Part shown: positions 44,101 through 51,974 of the stretch, in pieces
Position numbering within the stretch: the first letter of the stretch is position 1
How the letters are laid out: every line of letters begins with the position of its first letter
NCBI GenBank assembly: GCA_963725645.1
Contig: CAVRZD010000002.1
Location: 310,001-374,000 of the forward strand
Length of the DNA stretch: 64,000 bases
Reading direction: 5' to 3'
DNA from: JALYZC01 sp963725645
GTDB taxonomy: Bacteria; Actinomycetota; Thermoleophilia; Solirubrobacterales; Solirubrobacteraceae
Program-made: the position numbers and the translations under genes
The notes under the pieces: model-generated
Seen by the model: the letters and a program-made list of their open reading frames with translations, nothing else
The model's database searches: none
Told to the model about the DNA's origin: nothing

Positions 44101-46740
44101 GTGGCGCGCAGAGGGCTGATCCGTGCGGCCCTGCTGCTGGCGGGAGCGCTCGCGGCCTCGCTGTTGGTTCTTCTGACGCTCGCCGCCGGGGCCGGATCGC
44201 AGGGAGCCGGTTGCACGATCCAGACGGTCGAGGTCGGGATCGTCAAGGCGAAGAGCTGCTTCACCTCGACGCCCGGCCAGAACGGGGCGACGATCTACAC
44301 CGCGACCGGACCGGCGACCGATCAGGTCGATCTCAACGGCTTCATCATCAGGCTGGGGGCGGGCGACTCGCTGACCATCAACAACAAGACCAACGAGGTC
44401 TCGTCCGGCGGTCGCAAGCTCCAGCTCGAGTCGATGAACTGGCCGATCAAGGGTCAGCCGGCGCCGCTGGGCGATCCGATGGTGATCTCGTTCGTGGCCC
44501 CGGGGGCCGGCAGCCTGCTCCTCGAGGACGTCCGCCTCGGGACCAACAGCGCCTTCGTCAACGCGCTCGCGGGGCTCTCGCCGGTCGGAACGATCGACAC
44601 GCCGGTGACGCTGGAGGACGGCGGCAAGGGATCGATGGACGTCACCGTCGCCCTGAGCGGCATCTTCACGCTCAAGGGCAAGGATCAGACGGTGGACATC
44701 AAGCTCCCGACCGAGCTCGGAAAGGGCACCACGCTCGACGGCTTCGACGTCAAGCTGAAGGAGATCGACGGCCTCAGGGCCATAAAGATCGAGGACCTCG
44801 ACGCGGAGTACTCGGCGGCGAACGGCACGCTCGCGGGCAGCGCGACGGCCGTGTTCCCGTTCACCGTCGCCGGGGACACCGGGTTCGGCGTCGGGTTCAA
44901 GTTCGAGAACGGCACGATCGACGAGTTCGACGCCAAGGTGACCGGGTTGAGGATCCCGATCGGGGCCCCTCCCGGAGGCTTCATCACCGAGGTCGGCGGG
45001 GGCTTTCGCCGCGCCGTGATCGACAAGTGCGGCCAGGAGCTCAACATCACCGCCGCGATCAAGGCGATCTTCGGGCCGGAGGTCCCGACTCCGTTCGGCA
45101 AGGTTCCCCCGATCGGGGCGAACGCCGCCCTCCAGCTGGGGTCCGACAACGCCTGCGCCCTGTTCTTCAAGCTGACGGGCGGGGTCGAGATCTTCCGACT
45201 GCCGGTCGGAGACGTGCTGCTGGAGATGCACACCAACGGCCTGATCAACTTCGGGGCGGGCCTCGGGGTCGGCTTCCCCAGCTACCGGAACAACCCAGAC
45301 GATCCCTTCTACATCGGCGCGCGCGTCGGCGGCTGGGTCGCCAAGCAGAAGTTCCAGTTCGAGGGCTCGGGCAAAGTCCGCCTGATCGGCCTGGACATCT
45401 TCGAAGGACGGATCCTCGTCAACGACCGGGCGGCGGGTGCCTGTTGGAAGGTGCTCTTCGCCGACGGCGGCGCCGTCTACGTGTATGGCTCGAGCAGGGT
45501 CGAGACCTTCGGCATCGGTTGCGGTCTCGACGCCTACAAGGAGCAGTTCCCGGGCGGGGCGGCGTTGGCGGCGGGACGGTCGCGCAAGATTCGCCTCGAC
45601 AGCGGCCAGATCGTGCTGGAGGCCGCGGGCGCCGGCGGACCCCCGCGCTTCACGGCGACCTCCTCGGACGGTCGCGTCTATTCCTCTCCCGGGCCGACCG
45701 GGCCCCAGTTCGTGAAGGCGAACGACCACCTCTTCTTCGTCAACAACACCGGCACCAACAAGACAAACCTCTTCATCCGCCGGCCCAAGGGCGTCTGGAC
45801 GATCACGCCGCATCCGGGCTCACCCGCGATCATCAGCCTGAAGGCGGGCCGCCGGCAGGCCCCGGAGCGCGTCCAGGCCAGCGTCACGGGCAGCGGCCCG
45901 GTGCGCACGCTGCGGTGGCGCTCGCTGGGGCGCGCCCACACCAGGCTGATCTTCAGCGAGTCGATGGCGGGCGGGCTGCGGATCCCCATCCTCGACACCG
46001 ACCGGGCCAACGGGACGTACCGCTTCCGGGTCGCGCAGGGCGGCCACTACGGAACGCGGCGCCTGTACGTCACGGTCAAGCACGGCTACGCGGCGCGCCA
46101 GGCCATGCACGTCGCCAGCTACCGGGTCGGGCCGCCGGCGCGGCTGGGAGCGCCGAAGCGGGTGTCAGCCCACCGCTACGACCACGACGTGTTCGTGCAG
46201 TGGTCCGGCGTGGCGGGCGCGCGCGGGTACATCGTCGAGGTGGCGAAGCCGGGGCGCCGCGGGGGCAGGCAGGTGGGCCTCGTCCGCCGCGTCTCCTCTC
46301 GCAGCCGCCGCACGATCTTCCGCGGCACCCCTGGCGGCGGCCGCCTGGTGGCGCGGGTGCACGCGCTCAACTCCGACGACGTGCTCGGCGGCGCGAGGAC
46401 CGCCACGTTCGACACCGGACCGTCCGCCCGCACCCTGGGCGACGCGGTGCGGCGCAGCGCCCGCTCGACCGACCGCCGCGCGGGCGTCGTGACCGTCGTG
46501 ACCCACTGCCCCGAGAACCAGGGCCACTGCCAGGTGCTCGTCGAGCTTCGCAAGAACGGGCGGGTCGTCGGCCGGTCGCGCTTCCAGCAGACGCCGGACA
46601 CCTTCCATCTGCACCGCATCCGACCGAACAGCCGGCGCCTCCAGCAGCTGATCCGCCAGGGTCGCAACGCGGGGATCGAGGTCGTCGTAAAGATGCGCCA
46701 CGGCATAACCGGCGCCCTCGCGGTGGGCCGGGCGACCTAG
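44101..46740 (+). CDS. Large secreted beta-rich protein, function unknown
   Basis: Encodes 879 residues from GTG 44101 (GGAGA upstream). A signal peptide or anchor spans about 5-32. The mature part is beta-rich, Gly/Asp-rich with short repeats of strand patterns (VDLNGFIIRLGAGDSL, GSGKVRLIGLDIFEGRILV) and four to six Cys residues scattered in it, likely forming disulfides outside the cell. The last 230 residues include a basic segment and an Fn3-like stretch (FVQWSGVAGARGYIVEVAKPG). GC content is lower than in neighbouring enzymes. I do not recognise the family. Confidence 0.8.
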   Translation: MARRGLIRAALLLAGALAASLLVLLTLAAGAGSQGAGCTIQTVEVGIVKAKSCFTSTPGQNGATIYTATGPATDQVDLNGFIIRLGAGDSLTINNKTNEVSSGGRKLQLESMNWPIKGQPAPLGDPMVISFVAPGAGSLLLEDVRLGTNSAFVNALAGLSPVGTIDTPVTLEDGGKGSMDVTVALSGIFTLKGKDQTVDIKLPTELGKGTTLDGFDVKLKEIDGLRAIKIEDLDAEYSAANGTLAGSATAVFPFTVAGDTGFGVGFKFENGTIDEFDAKVTGLRIPIGAPPGGFITEVGGGFRRAVIDKCGQELNITAAIKAIFGPEVPTPFGKVPPIGANAALQLGSDNACALFFKLTGGVEIFRLPVGDVLLEMHTNGLINFGAGLGVGFPSYRNNPDDPFYIGARVGGWVAKQKFQFEGSGKVRLIGLDIFEGRILVNDRAAGACWKVLFADGGAVYVYGSSRVETFGIGCGLDAYKEQFPGGAALAAGRSRKIRLDSGQIVLEAAGAGGPPRFTATSSDGRVYSSPGPTGPQFVKANDHLFFVNNTGTNKTNLFIRRPKGVWTITPHPGSPAIISLKAGRRQAPERVQASVTGSGPVRTLRWRSLGRAHTRLIFSESMAGGLRIPILDTDRANGTYRFRVAQGGHYGTRRLYVTVKHGYAARQAMHVASYRVGPPARLGAPKRVSAHRYDHDVFVQWSGVAGARGYIVEVAKPGRRGGRQVGLVRRVSSRSRRTIFRGTPGGGRLVARVHALNSDDVLGGARTATFDTGPSARTLGDAVRRSARSTDRRAGVVTVVTHCPENQGHCQVLVELRKNGRVVGRSRFQQTPDTFHLHRIRPNSRRLQQLIRQGRNAGIEVVVKMRHGITGALAVGRAT

Positions 46741-47034
46741 CTCGGGCACGCACGAGCCCGAGCAGGCCGGGATGGAGCTCGCCTGGACTCGAAGAGGCCA
46801 CCCGCTCGCTCCGTGGGACCGGCCTACAGGCTGCCGCCGCCCAGAATCCGACCGCCAGAGCGAGCCGAGGACCGCGCAGGCGCTAGGCGCCCGCGAGGTC
46901 GCGTAGCGAGCCGATCCGATGGCGCCCACTCCAACCACCGCATCGTTTCCGATCGTGACGTGTTCACGGATCAGTACATCGGGAGCGACCAGCCGCCACG
47001 CTGAGCCTCCGTCGATACAAATACGGAGGGATTC
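46741..47034. other. Intergenic region after the large secreted protein
   Basis: Directly after the stop is a 7-bp hairpin CTCGGGC/GCCCGAG (46741-46762) with an 8-base loop, a weak terminator without U-tract. Further on, CGTGA and TCACG (around 46955-46970) form a short palindrome that could be an operator for the gene at 47035. No convincing gene was found. Confidence 0.4.
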
Positions 47035-47820
47035 ATGCGCAAGCTTTCGGTACTCGCTTTGACGGTGGTTGGAGTCCTCGCTTTGGGCGGGGTTGCCAAT
47101 GCGGCCGTTCGTTCGATCCGCACGTTCACCGTCAGCCAGACGTCCACGAAGGCCGGTGCCAGCACGGGCATCAAGATGGGCCTGATCACGAACACGCTCC
47201 CGGCGGGTCTCACGCCCGACATCGGTGGGCACGACGACATCTTCCTGCACAAGGGCATGGTCTACAACGGCGCCTTCTACCCGGCGTGCAACAAGGCCAG
47301 GCTCCAAGCGACCGGGCAGCCGTCTGTGTGCGCGAGCTCGCGGATCGGCACGGGTAGCGTCATTGGGCTGCTGCACTCATGCAACACGAACCCGCCGCTG
47401 GCACAAGCGGCGCCGGTCAACATCCAGCTGAACATCTTCAACGGCACGGGCGGGAGGCACCAGTACGCACTCCTGAGCGGGCCGGTGGTCGGGCACCCCG
47501 TACTCGACATCAGCATCTCAAAGGCCTCGAGCCCCTACGGCCTGAGGGAGACGTTCGACGTCATCCCCAGCCTGATCTCACCCGCGCCCGGCGTCTGCGC
47601 CTCGCTCGCCGACGTGCGGTTCAACATCAGCAAGAAGACGGTGACCGTCAAGCGCCGGATCCGCGGCCGCACCGTCACCACCCACCCGGGCCTGCTCGTC
47701 AACGGGCCCTGCCCCAAGAATCGCAAGTGGTTCTACCGCGACGCCGTCAAGTTCGTGAGCGCGCCCGGCGTGCGCACCACCAGCTTCAACGGCGACAGAA
47801 CCCTCACCTGCAAGCCCTGA
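47035..47820 (+). CDS. Secreted protein of unknown function
   Basis: Encodes 261 residues. GGAGGG six bases before ATG 47035 supports the start. A classical signal peptide (MRKLSVLALTVVGVLALGG, cleavage after ANA) is followed by a mature domain with six or more Cys residues (YPACNKARL, SVCASS, LHSCN, GVCASL, GPCPKN, TLTCKP), suggesting disulfide-bonded extracellular folding. Not recognised. The next gene, also secreted, starts 17 bases downstream, so the pair is probably one operon. Confidence 0.82.
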   Translation: MRKLSVLALTVVGVLALGGVANAAVRSIRTFTVSQTSTKAGASTGIKMGLITNTLPAGLTPDIGGHDDIFLHKGMVYNGAFYPACNKARLQATGQPSVCASSRIGTGSVIGLLHSCNTNPPLAQAAPVNIQLNIFNGTGGRHQYALLSGPVVGHPVLDISISKASSPYGLRETFDVIPSLISPAPGVCASLADVRFNISKKTVTVKRRIRGRTVTTHPGLLVNGPCPKNRKWFYRDAVKFVSAPGVRTTSFNGDRTLTCKP

Positions 47821-47837
47821 CCGAGCCTAGTACGCCC

Positions 47838-48599
47838 ATGAGATTCCGCTTCGCCATCGCTGCGATTGCAGCCCTCGGGCTCGTCGGAGCCGCCGCGCCG
47901 GTCGCGGGCGCGGCGCTGCCGCGTGCCGGCTACTGGGAGGCGCGGATCGGGAACAACGGTCCGCTCGTCCGCCTCCTGATCGCTCCGAACCGGCGGCAGG
48001 TGGTGGCGCTCCAGGCGACGGTGGCGGCCAGGTGCGACGACGGGCATACGCATGTGGTCCCGATCAAGGAGGCCGTGCAGGTCCCGATCGACTCGCGCGG
48101 CAGGTTCACCATCCGTGCGCGCTTCAGCCCGCCGCTCGAGCTCGACCATCCGGGCCTGCAGGGGTGGGACCTGCGTGGGCGGTTCACCAGCGCGACTGCC
48201 CTGAGCGGCACCGTCTCGGTCATCGTCACTCCCCCGGGCGAGGTCTGCACGGCGCCGGCGAACCGGCGCACCTTCAGCGGCCACCCGCGGGCCCACCCCA
48301 CACTCGGCGTCGTCCACCGTCAGGTGCACCGCCGCGGCCTGCTCACGCTGCTCGGCTCCGGCTATGTCCCGCGCCTGCGCGTGCACGTCATCGTCCCGAC
48401 CGAGGTGGTCGACGCCGAATCCGGCCGTGTCGACCAGCACGAGTACCTCGCGCGCACCGATTCCCGCGGCCGCTTTCGGCTGAACGTGCGCATCCCGTTC
48501 AACATGCCCTTCGGCACCTGGCGCGCGCAGGCCTGGCAGGTCGACTGCACGGCCGTCTGCTGGGTCTACGCCCAGCACATCTACCGCGTCGCGCCGTAG
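47838..48599 (+). CDS. Secreted protein of unknown function
   Basis: Encodes 253 residues with signal peptide (MRFRFAIAAIAALGLVG, then AAAPVAGA). The mature protein is beta-rich with Cys at AARCDDGH, GEVCTAPA and DCTAVCWV. Motifs such as SRGRFTIRARF and DSRGRFRLNVRIP occur twice, hinting at two related beta-sandwich repeats. Not recognised. It ends at the remnant of a transposase gene, so the region to the right is recombinationally active. Confidence 0.8.
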   Translation: MRFRFAIAAIAALGLVGAAAPVAGAALPRAGYWEARIGNNGPLVRLLIAPNRRQVVALQATVAARCDDGHTHVVPIKEAVQVPIDSRGRFTIRARFSPPLELDHPGLQGWDLRGRFTSATALSGTVSVIVTPPGEVCTAPANRRTFSGHPRAHPTLGVVHRQVHRRGLLTLLGSGYVPRLRVHVIVPTEVVDAESGRVDQHEYLARTDSRGRFRLNVRIPFNMPFGTWRAQAWQVDCTAVCWVYAQHIYRVAP

Positions 48600-48713
48600 C
48601 TGTAGGACCTGAGCGGGTCGTTGATCTCGTCGAGTCGGGCTGCCGGGGTTTCGGCTGAGGGTGCCGTGCGGTCGGTGGTAGTTGAAGCGCCGGAGGACGC
48701 CGTCGAGGGCGTA
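48600..48713 (-). pseudogene. 3' remnant of an IS481/IS3-type transposase gene
   Basis: On the minus strand the segment reads YALDGVLRRFNYHRPHGTLS and, after one frame change, AETPAARLDEINDPLRSY, matching the typical end of IS481/IS3-family transposases (YNxxRPHxxLxxxTPxxxL). Only about 35 codons remain, with no inverted repeats visible. It lies directly outside the left repeat of the genomic island. Confidence 0.6.
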
Positions 48714-48788
48714 TGGGCGAGTCGCGCTCCGGGCTTCGCTTCCAGAGAGGCCAAGAGGAAAGCACTGGGGGTGTCCGTGTACCGAGAA

Positions 48789-48806
48789 GCCCGCTACAAA
48801 GCGGGC
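48789..48806 (-). terminator. Terminator-like hairpin beside the left tRNA repeat
   Basis: A perfect 7-bp stem (GCCCGCT with AGCGGGC) around a 4-base loop, followed on the minus strand by TTCT. It stands where the terminator of the tRNA-Ala gene stands at the other end of the island and may be its ancestral counterpart. Confidence 0.55.
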
Positions 48807-48814
48807 CTCACGGC

Positions 48815-48868
48815 GATGGAGCTAGGGGGACTCGAACCCCCGACCTCCTGGGTGCGATCCAGGCGCTC
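48815..48868 (-). repeat. attL: 54-bp copy of the tRNA-Ala 3' end
   Basis: Identical over 54 bases to 57126-57179, covering the anticodon loop, T arm and acceptor 3' strand of tRNA-Ala(CGC), and then diverging at 48869. It lacks the 5' half of the tRNA, so it is an attachment-site duplicate and not a gene. Confidence 0.9.
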
Positions 48869-49570
48869 ACTCGCGCCGCTTTTCGGCTGATTTACAGGAA
48901 GAAAGCTTCGCTAGCAGCGACACCGACCACCCCACGGTTTGTGCGCAAATAGCGGGCGATACGCGGCGATTTGGGCCAGAACAAACGCGCTCTGGCCCGA
49001 ATACCGAGATGGAGCGGAGAGCGCGACATCACTCGCCGTGTCGTGATGTCGCCCCCGGCCTGCCGCCAGCCGGGCCGGTCGCCGGACCCTTCACGCCGGG
49101 ACGCACTTGCAGACACGCGAAAGGGGCACTCTCGCCAATGGGGTGCGGGCTTCTCCTCGTCGTCCGCTGCGGTAGCTGCTGGGGTACAAGGCGTTCGTTT
49201 CTCCTTTGCGAGGCGGGCCTCTCGGGCGCGTCGGCGGCCGGCGTGGCTCCGGCGCTTGGGAGGAGCTTGGTCTGTCGCGCGAGCTTGAGGCCAGGACGGC
49301 AAGAATGGTGAGTGGCTAGGGCCGTTTGGAACACGGCCCAGGTGGGTGGACGGTCGAGCGCGTCGCGCGCGCGGGGACCGGCCGTGGCCGGCGCGTGCGT
49401 CCGCCGCTCGCCGTTAGTGCGGCGACGGGTGCCTGCGTAGTGAGCCGCAACGAGTCGGTGGCCCGACACGGATGGCCGCGGCGCGTGGCGAGCGTAGCGT
49501 CAACCCTAGGGCTAAGACCGCTATTTGCCCAGGAATAGCCGTTACAGAACCCGCGCGGAAGGAGTGTCCT
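48869..49570. other. Left end of the island without a convincing gene
   Basis: No open frame here shows protein-like sequence. Three hairpins occur close together: GGGCCAGA/TCTGGCCC (48973-48998), a 10-bp perfect stem GCGACATCAC/GTGATGTCGC (49023-49052) and CCCGGC/GCCGGG just after. They could be a structured RNA, protein-binding sites for excision or a terminator group. AAGGAG before the lipoprotein gene is at 49559-49564. Confidence 0.45.
48952..48981 (+). repeat. Left copy of a 29-30 bp arm-type direct repeat
   Basis: Starts GCGGGCGAT and ends TTGGGCCAGAA, closely matching 57022-57050 in the same orientation. It lies 84 bases inside attL, while the other copy lies 76 bases inside attR. 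Confidence 0.5.
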
Positions 49571-50296
49571 ATGAGGGCGAGCACGAGGCGGCGGAGTCGA
49601 CCCCTGGTGGTTGGGATACTCGTTGGGGTGTTGGTTGGGCTAGGTGCCGGCTGCGGCGGCTCCTCGTCGAACACGCAGACAGGGAAGGTCACCGCGATGC
49701 AAGTCGGGGGAATCCCCCTGAACGAGGTCCTGAACGGGACCGTGACGACGCCCACCTCAGTGTCTGCGGTGACTATCACCACGGCCAACGGTAAGAAGGT
49801 GCAGGCGTCGGTCCCGGCGAACCTGACAACCAGCGTGCGCCTCAACCAGACGGTCGAGATCAAGAAGGTTTCAGGCAAGTGGCAGGTCACCAAGATCGTG
49901 GGGCAACCCTCCGGAACGTCAACTTCCTCAGGAACGTCAACGCCGTCGACAGCGTCAACGCCCTCGACAGCGTCAACGCCCTCGACGGCGTCAACGCCCT
50001 CCACGCCTTCGACATCGTCAACCTCGCCGACATCTGTTCGGACTTGCATTCAGAACGCCGGGTTCACGGTGGCGGTCAGGCCGCCGGACAGCACGGATAG
50101 GAACTTGGGAGTGACCAGCAAGATGGAGGTCATCAGCCGCTCCAGCCCGCTTCACACGGTCGATTTCTGGAAGACCGCGTCGGACGCCACGCACTTCGCC
50201 ACCGGTGGCGGGGGCGGCTACCGGGCCTTTGGCACGATCACCATCGACGATGCGAACTCCCCGAGCGCGAAGAAGATCGAGAGCTGCTTCCACTAA
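49571..50296 (+). CDS. Lipoprotein with Thr/Ser/Pro repeat linker
   Basis: Encodes 241 residues from ATG 49571 with AAGGAG six bases upstream. The signal ends LVGLGAGCGGS with a lipidatable Cys. The N-terminal mature domain (about 35-115, VTTPTSVSAVTITTANGKKV and strands after it) resembles a DUF5666-like beta-barrel (tentative), followed by an STPSTA repeat linker and a C-terminal domain with two Cys. It is the first gene of the island cargo. Function is unknown. Lower GC than the backbone. Confidence 0.75.
   Translation: MRASTRRRSRPLVVGILVGVLVGLGAGCGGSSSNTQTGKVTAMQVGGIPLNEVLNGTVTTPTSVSAVTITTANGKKVQASVPANLTTSVRLNQTVEIKKVSGKWQVTKIVGQPSGTSTSSGTSTPSTASTPSTASTPSTASTPSTPSTSSTSPTSVRTCIQNAGFTVAVRPPDSTDRNLGVTSKMEVISRSSPLHTVDFWKTASDATHFATGGGGGYRAFGTITIDDANSPSAKKIESCFH
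49937..50008 (+). repeat. Four tandem 18-bp units in the lipoprotein gene
   Basis: Four head-to-tail copies of TCAACGCCCTCGACAGCG with one to four changes, coding STPSTA units of the linker. Copy-number change would keep the frame. Confidence 0.85.
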
Positions 50297-50321
50297 GCCG
50301 TCAGAGAGCTGCTTCCTCTAA

Positions 50322-51241
50322 GGACCTATGCCGGTAGGAGTTATGTAGCCCTCGTCGAATCTCCGCGCTGACCGCCGATTGCGACCGGGGAGGTCGATGA
50401 TGGGGCTCGTCTCGAAGGACGACGGCTGGCGCATGCCGGATTGGCTGTGGGAGCGGATCGAGCCGTTGTTGCCGCCCAGGCCGTCTCACCCGTTGGGTTG
50501 TCACAACCCGCGGGTGCCCGATCGTGATGCGATGGACGCGATCCTGTTGGTGCTGCGCACGGGGATGCAATGGAACGCGCTCGACCTGACCGGACCAGCC
50601 AGCTCGTCGTCTGCGCACCGGCGCTTCCAGGAGTGGGAGCGCGCCGGCGTGTTCCACGAGATCTGGCGCCAGGGGCTGCTCGAGTACGACGAGCAGGTAG
50701 GGATCGACTGGGCCTGGCTGGCGGCCGACGGGGCGATGACGAAGGCGCCGCTCGGCGGTCCGAAGACCGGCCCCAATCCCACCGACAGAGCGAAAAAGGG
50801 GCGAAGCGATCGGTCCTCACCGAGGCGGCCGGGGTGCCGGTCGGACTCGCGCACGAGGGCGCCAACCGCAACGACCAGAAGCTCCTAGCCGAGACGATCC
50901 AGTCGATCCCGATCGAGCGCCCCGAGCCAACGCCCGAGGCGCCGCAGGGGCTGTGCCTGGACCGCGCCTACGACGCCCAGTCGATGCACGAGCTCGCGGC
51001 CGAGCACGGCTTCAACGCGCACATCCGCTCGCGCGGCGAGGAGCTCGCCGCGCGCGTGCGCCAACCGGCTGGCGGGCAAGGCGCTGGGTCGTCGAGGCCG
51101 CCCACTCCTGGCTCAACCGAAACCGCGGCATCCTCATCCGCTGGTCCAAGAAGGACGAGAACCACCTCGCGCTGCTCCAGCTCGCCAGCGGCTTGATTGC
51201 GTTCAAGAAAGCCCACGCTGCCGCCCTACCGGCATAGGTCC
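50322..51241. mobile_element. IS5-family insertion sequence, 920 bp
   Basis: Perfect inverted repeats end the element: GGACCTATGCCGGTAGG at the left and its complement at the right, and TAA is duplicated directly outside both ends (50319-50321 and 51242-51244), a TNA-type target site of the IS5 family. One transposase gene in three frames fills the interior. Confidence 0.85.
50397..51237 (+). pseudogene. IS5-family DDE transposase in three reading frames
   Basis: The first part (50397 to about 50790) has WRMPDWLWERIEPLLPPRP and TGMQWNALDL. The second, one base back, has EAAGVPVGLAHEGANRND and LDRAYDAQSMHELAAEHG. The third, one more base back, has RRWVVEAAHSWLNRNRGILI. Together they give the DDE residues (AADG, LDRAYD, and Glu in VVEAAH). 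The first change falls at AAAAAGGGG, a plausible -1 slippery site as known for several IS elements. The second, near 51058, has no such site and probably inactivates the gene. Confidence 0.8.
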
Positions 51242-51353
51242 TAAGCCGTCAGCCAAGCCGCCCCCAGGAGCGTCCGGGCTCACGCATCGCTGTGCTGATC
51301 GGGCCGGCGGCCAGGCTTCTGCCTTTCGTCTTGTGCAACGCGGTACTCAGCGA

Positions 51354-51974
51354 CTAGCGACCGGGCCGCTGCTGCTCTTGTGCTTGCAGCCGACTCGATC
51401 CTCGCCAACGGTCGCCTTCGGGAAGCCGCTCGAAAGTCACCTCGCATTGCTCGGCGCCGAGCGAGGGCAGCTCCAGCGTCTCCGGACGCCGGTTGCCTGC
51501 GCGCAGCCAGGCGATGGGTAGGCTGCGTTCGCGCGCTTGCGCGACGATCGCGGCCGTGCCGCCCTGGCCCTGCGCGCCGTGCCCGTTCCAGACCGCGATC
51601 AGGATGTCGGCGCGGTCGAGAACCTTGAGTCCAGCCGCCTCATAGGCGGCGTCGCGGCTGGTTGCGGCCGCGACCTCGACCACCTCGTCCGCGCGGTCGA
51701 GGAGTGAGCGGAACTCCTGGCGTGAGGCTGCGGTGGCGAAGTCGGTCTCGTAGTCACTGGCGGTGAGTGGCAGCACGGCCACGAGGCGTGTCTCGGGCCG
51801 GGCAAGCAACCGGCGCGCGACGAGTCGGTCGGCTCCTTCGGCCAGGGCGGAGATGACCGTCCACGGCTCGCCGGGGGAGGCCGCCGCGATCCGAGAGACC
51901 ACCGCGTCGAGCCCGGCCTCGAGCTTCTCCTGGTCGGCCAGCACGCGGTGTCCGGTGACACCAATCCGCACCAC
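51354..51974 (-). CDS. SLOG-domain protein (nucleotide-signal sensor or enzyme)
   Basis: Encodes 206 residues. The protein starts VVRIGVTGHRVLAD (GTG 51974) with the Rossmann-like GVTGHR loop at 5-10, then SALAEGADRLVARRLL and AYEAAGLKVLDRADILIAVW, the pattern of the SLOG superfamily (DprA/LOG/YspA-like folds that bind nucleotides or nucleotide-derived ligands). The start shares one base with the stop of the RyR gene (TAGTG), so the two are translationally coupled. In known systems SLOG domains sense or process NAD+-derived signals (Thoeris ThsA). The C-terminal 30 residues are probably disordered. Confidence 0.8.
   Translation of the reverse strand: MVRIGVTGHRVLADQEKLEAGLDAVVSRIAAASPGEPWTVISALAEGADRLVARRLLARPETRLVAVLPLTASDYETDFATAASRQEFRSLLDRADEVVEVAAATSRDAAYEAAGLKVLDRADILIAVWNGHGAQGQGGTAAIVAQARERSLPIAWLRAGNRRPETLELPSLGAEQCEVTFERLPEGDRWRGSSRLQAQEQQRPGR

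Noticed and set aside
48800..48890. Frame containing LGGLEPPTSWVRSRRSL
   Set aside because: This is the well-known false translation across the tRNA-Ala antisense strand, here the attL copy.
49937..50008. Regular repeats that might suggest a CRISPR array
   Set aside because: The 18-bp units are directly tandem without spacers and code for an STPSTA linker inside the lipoprotein gene.
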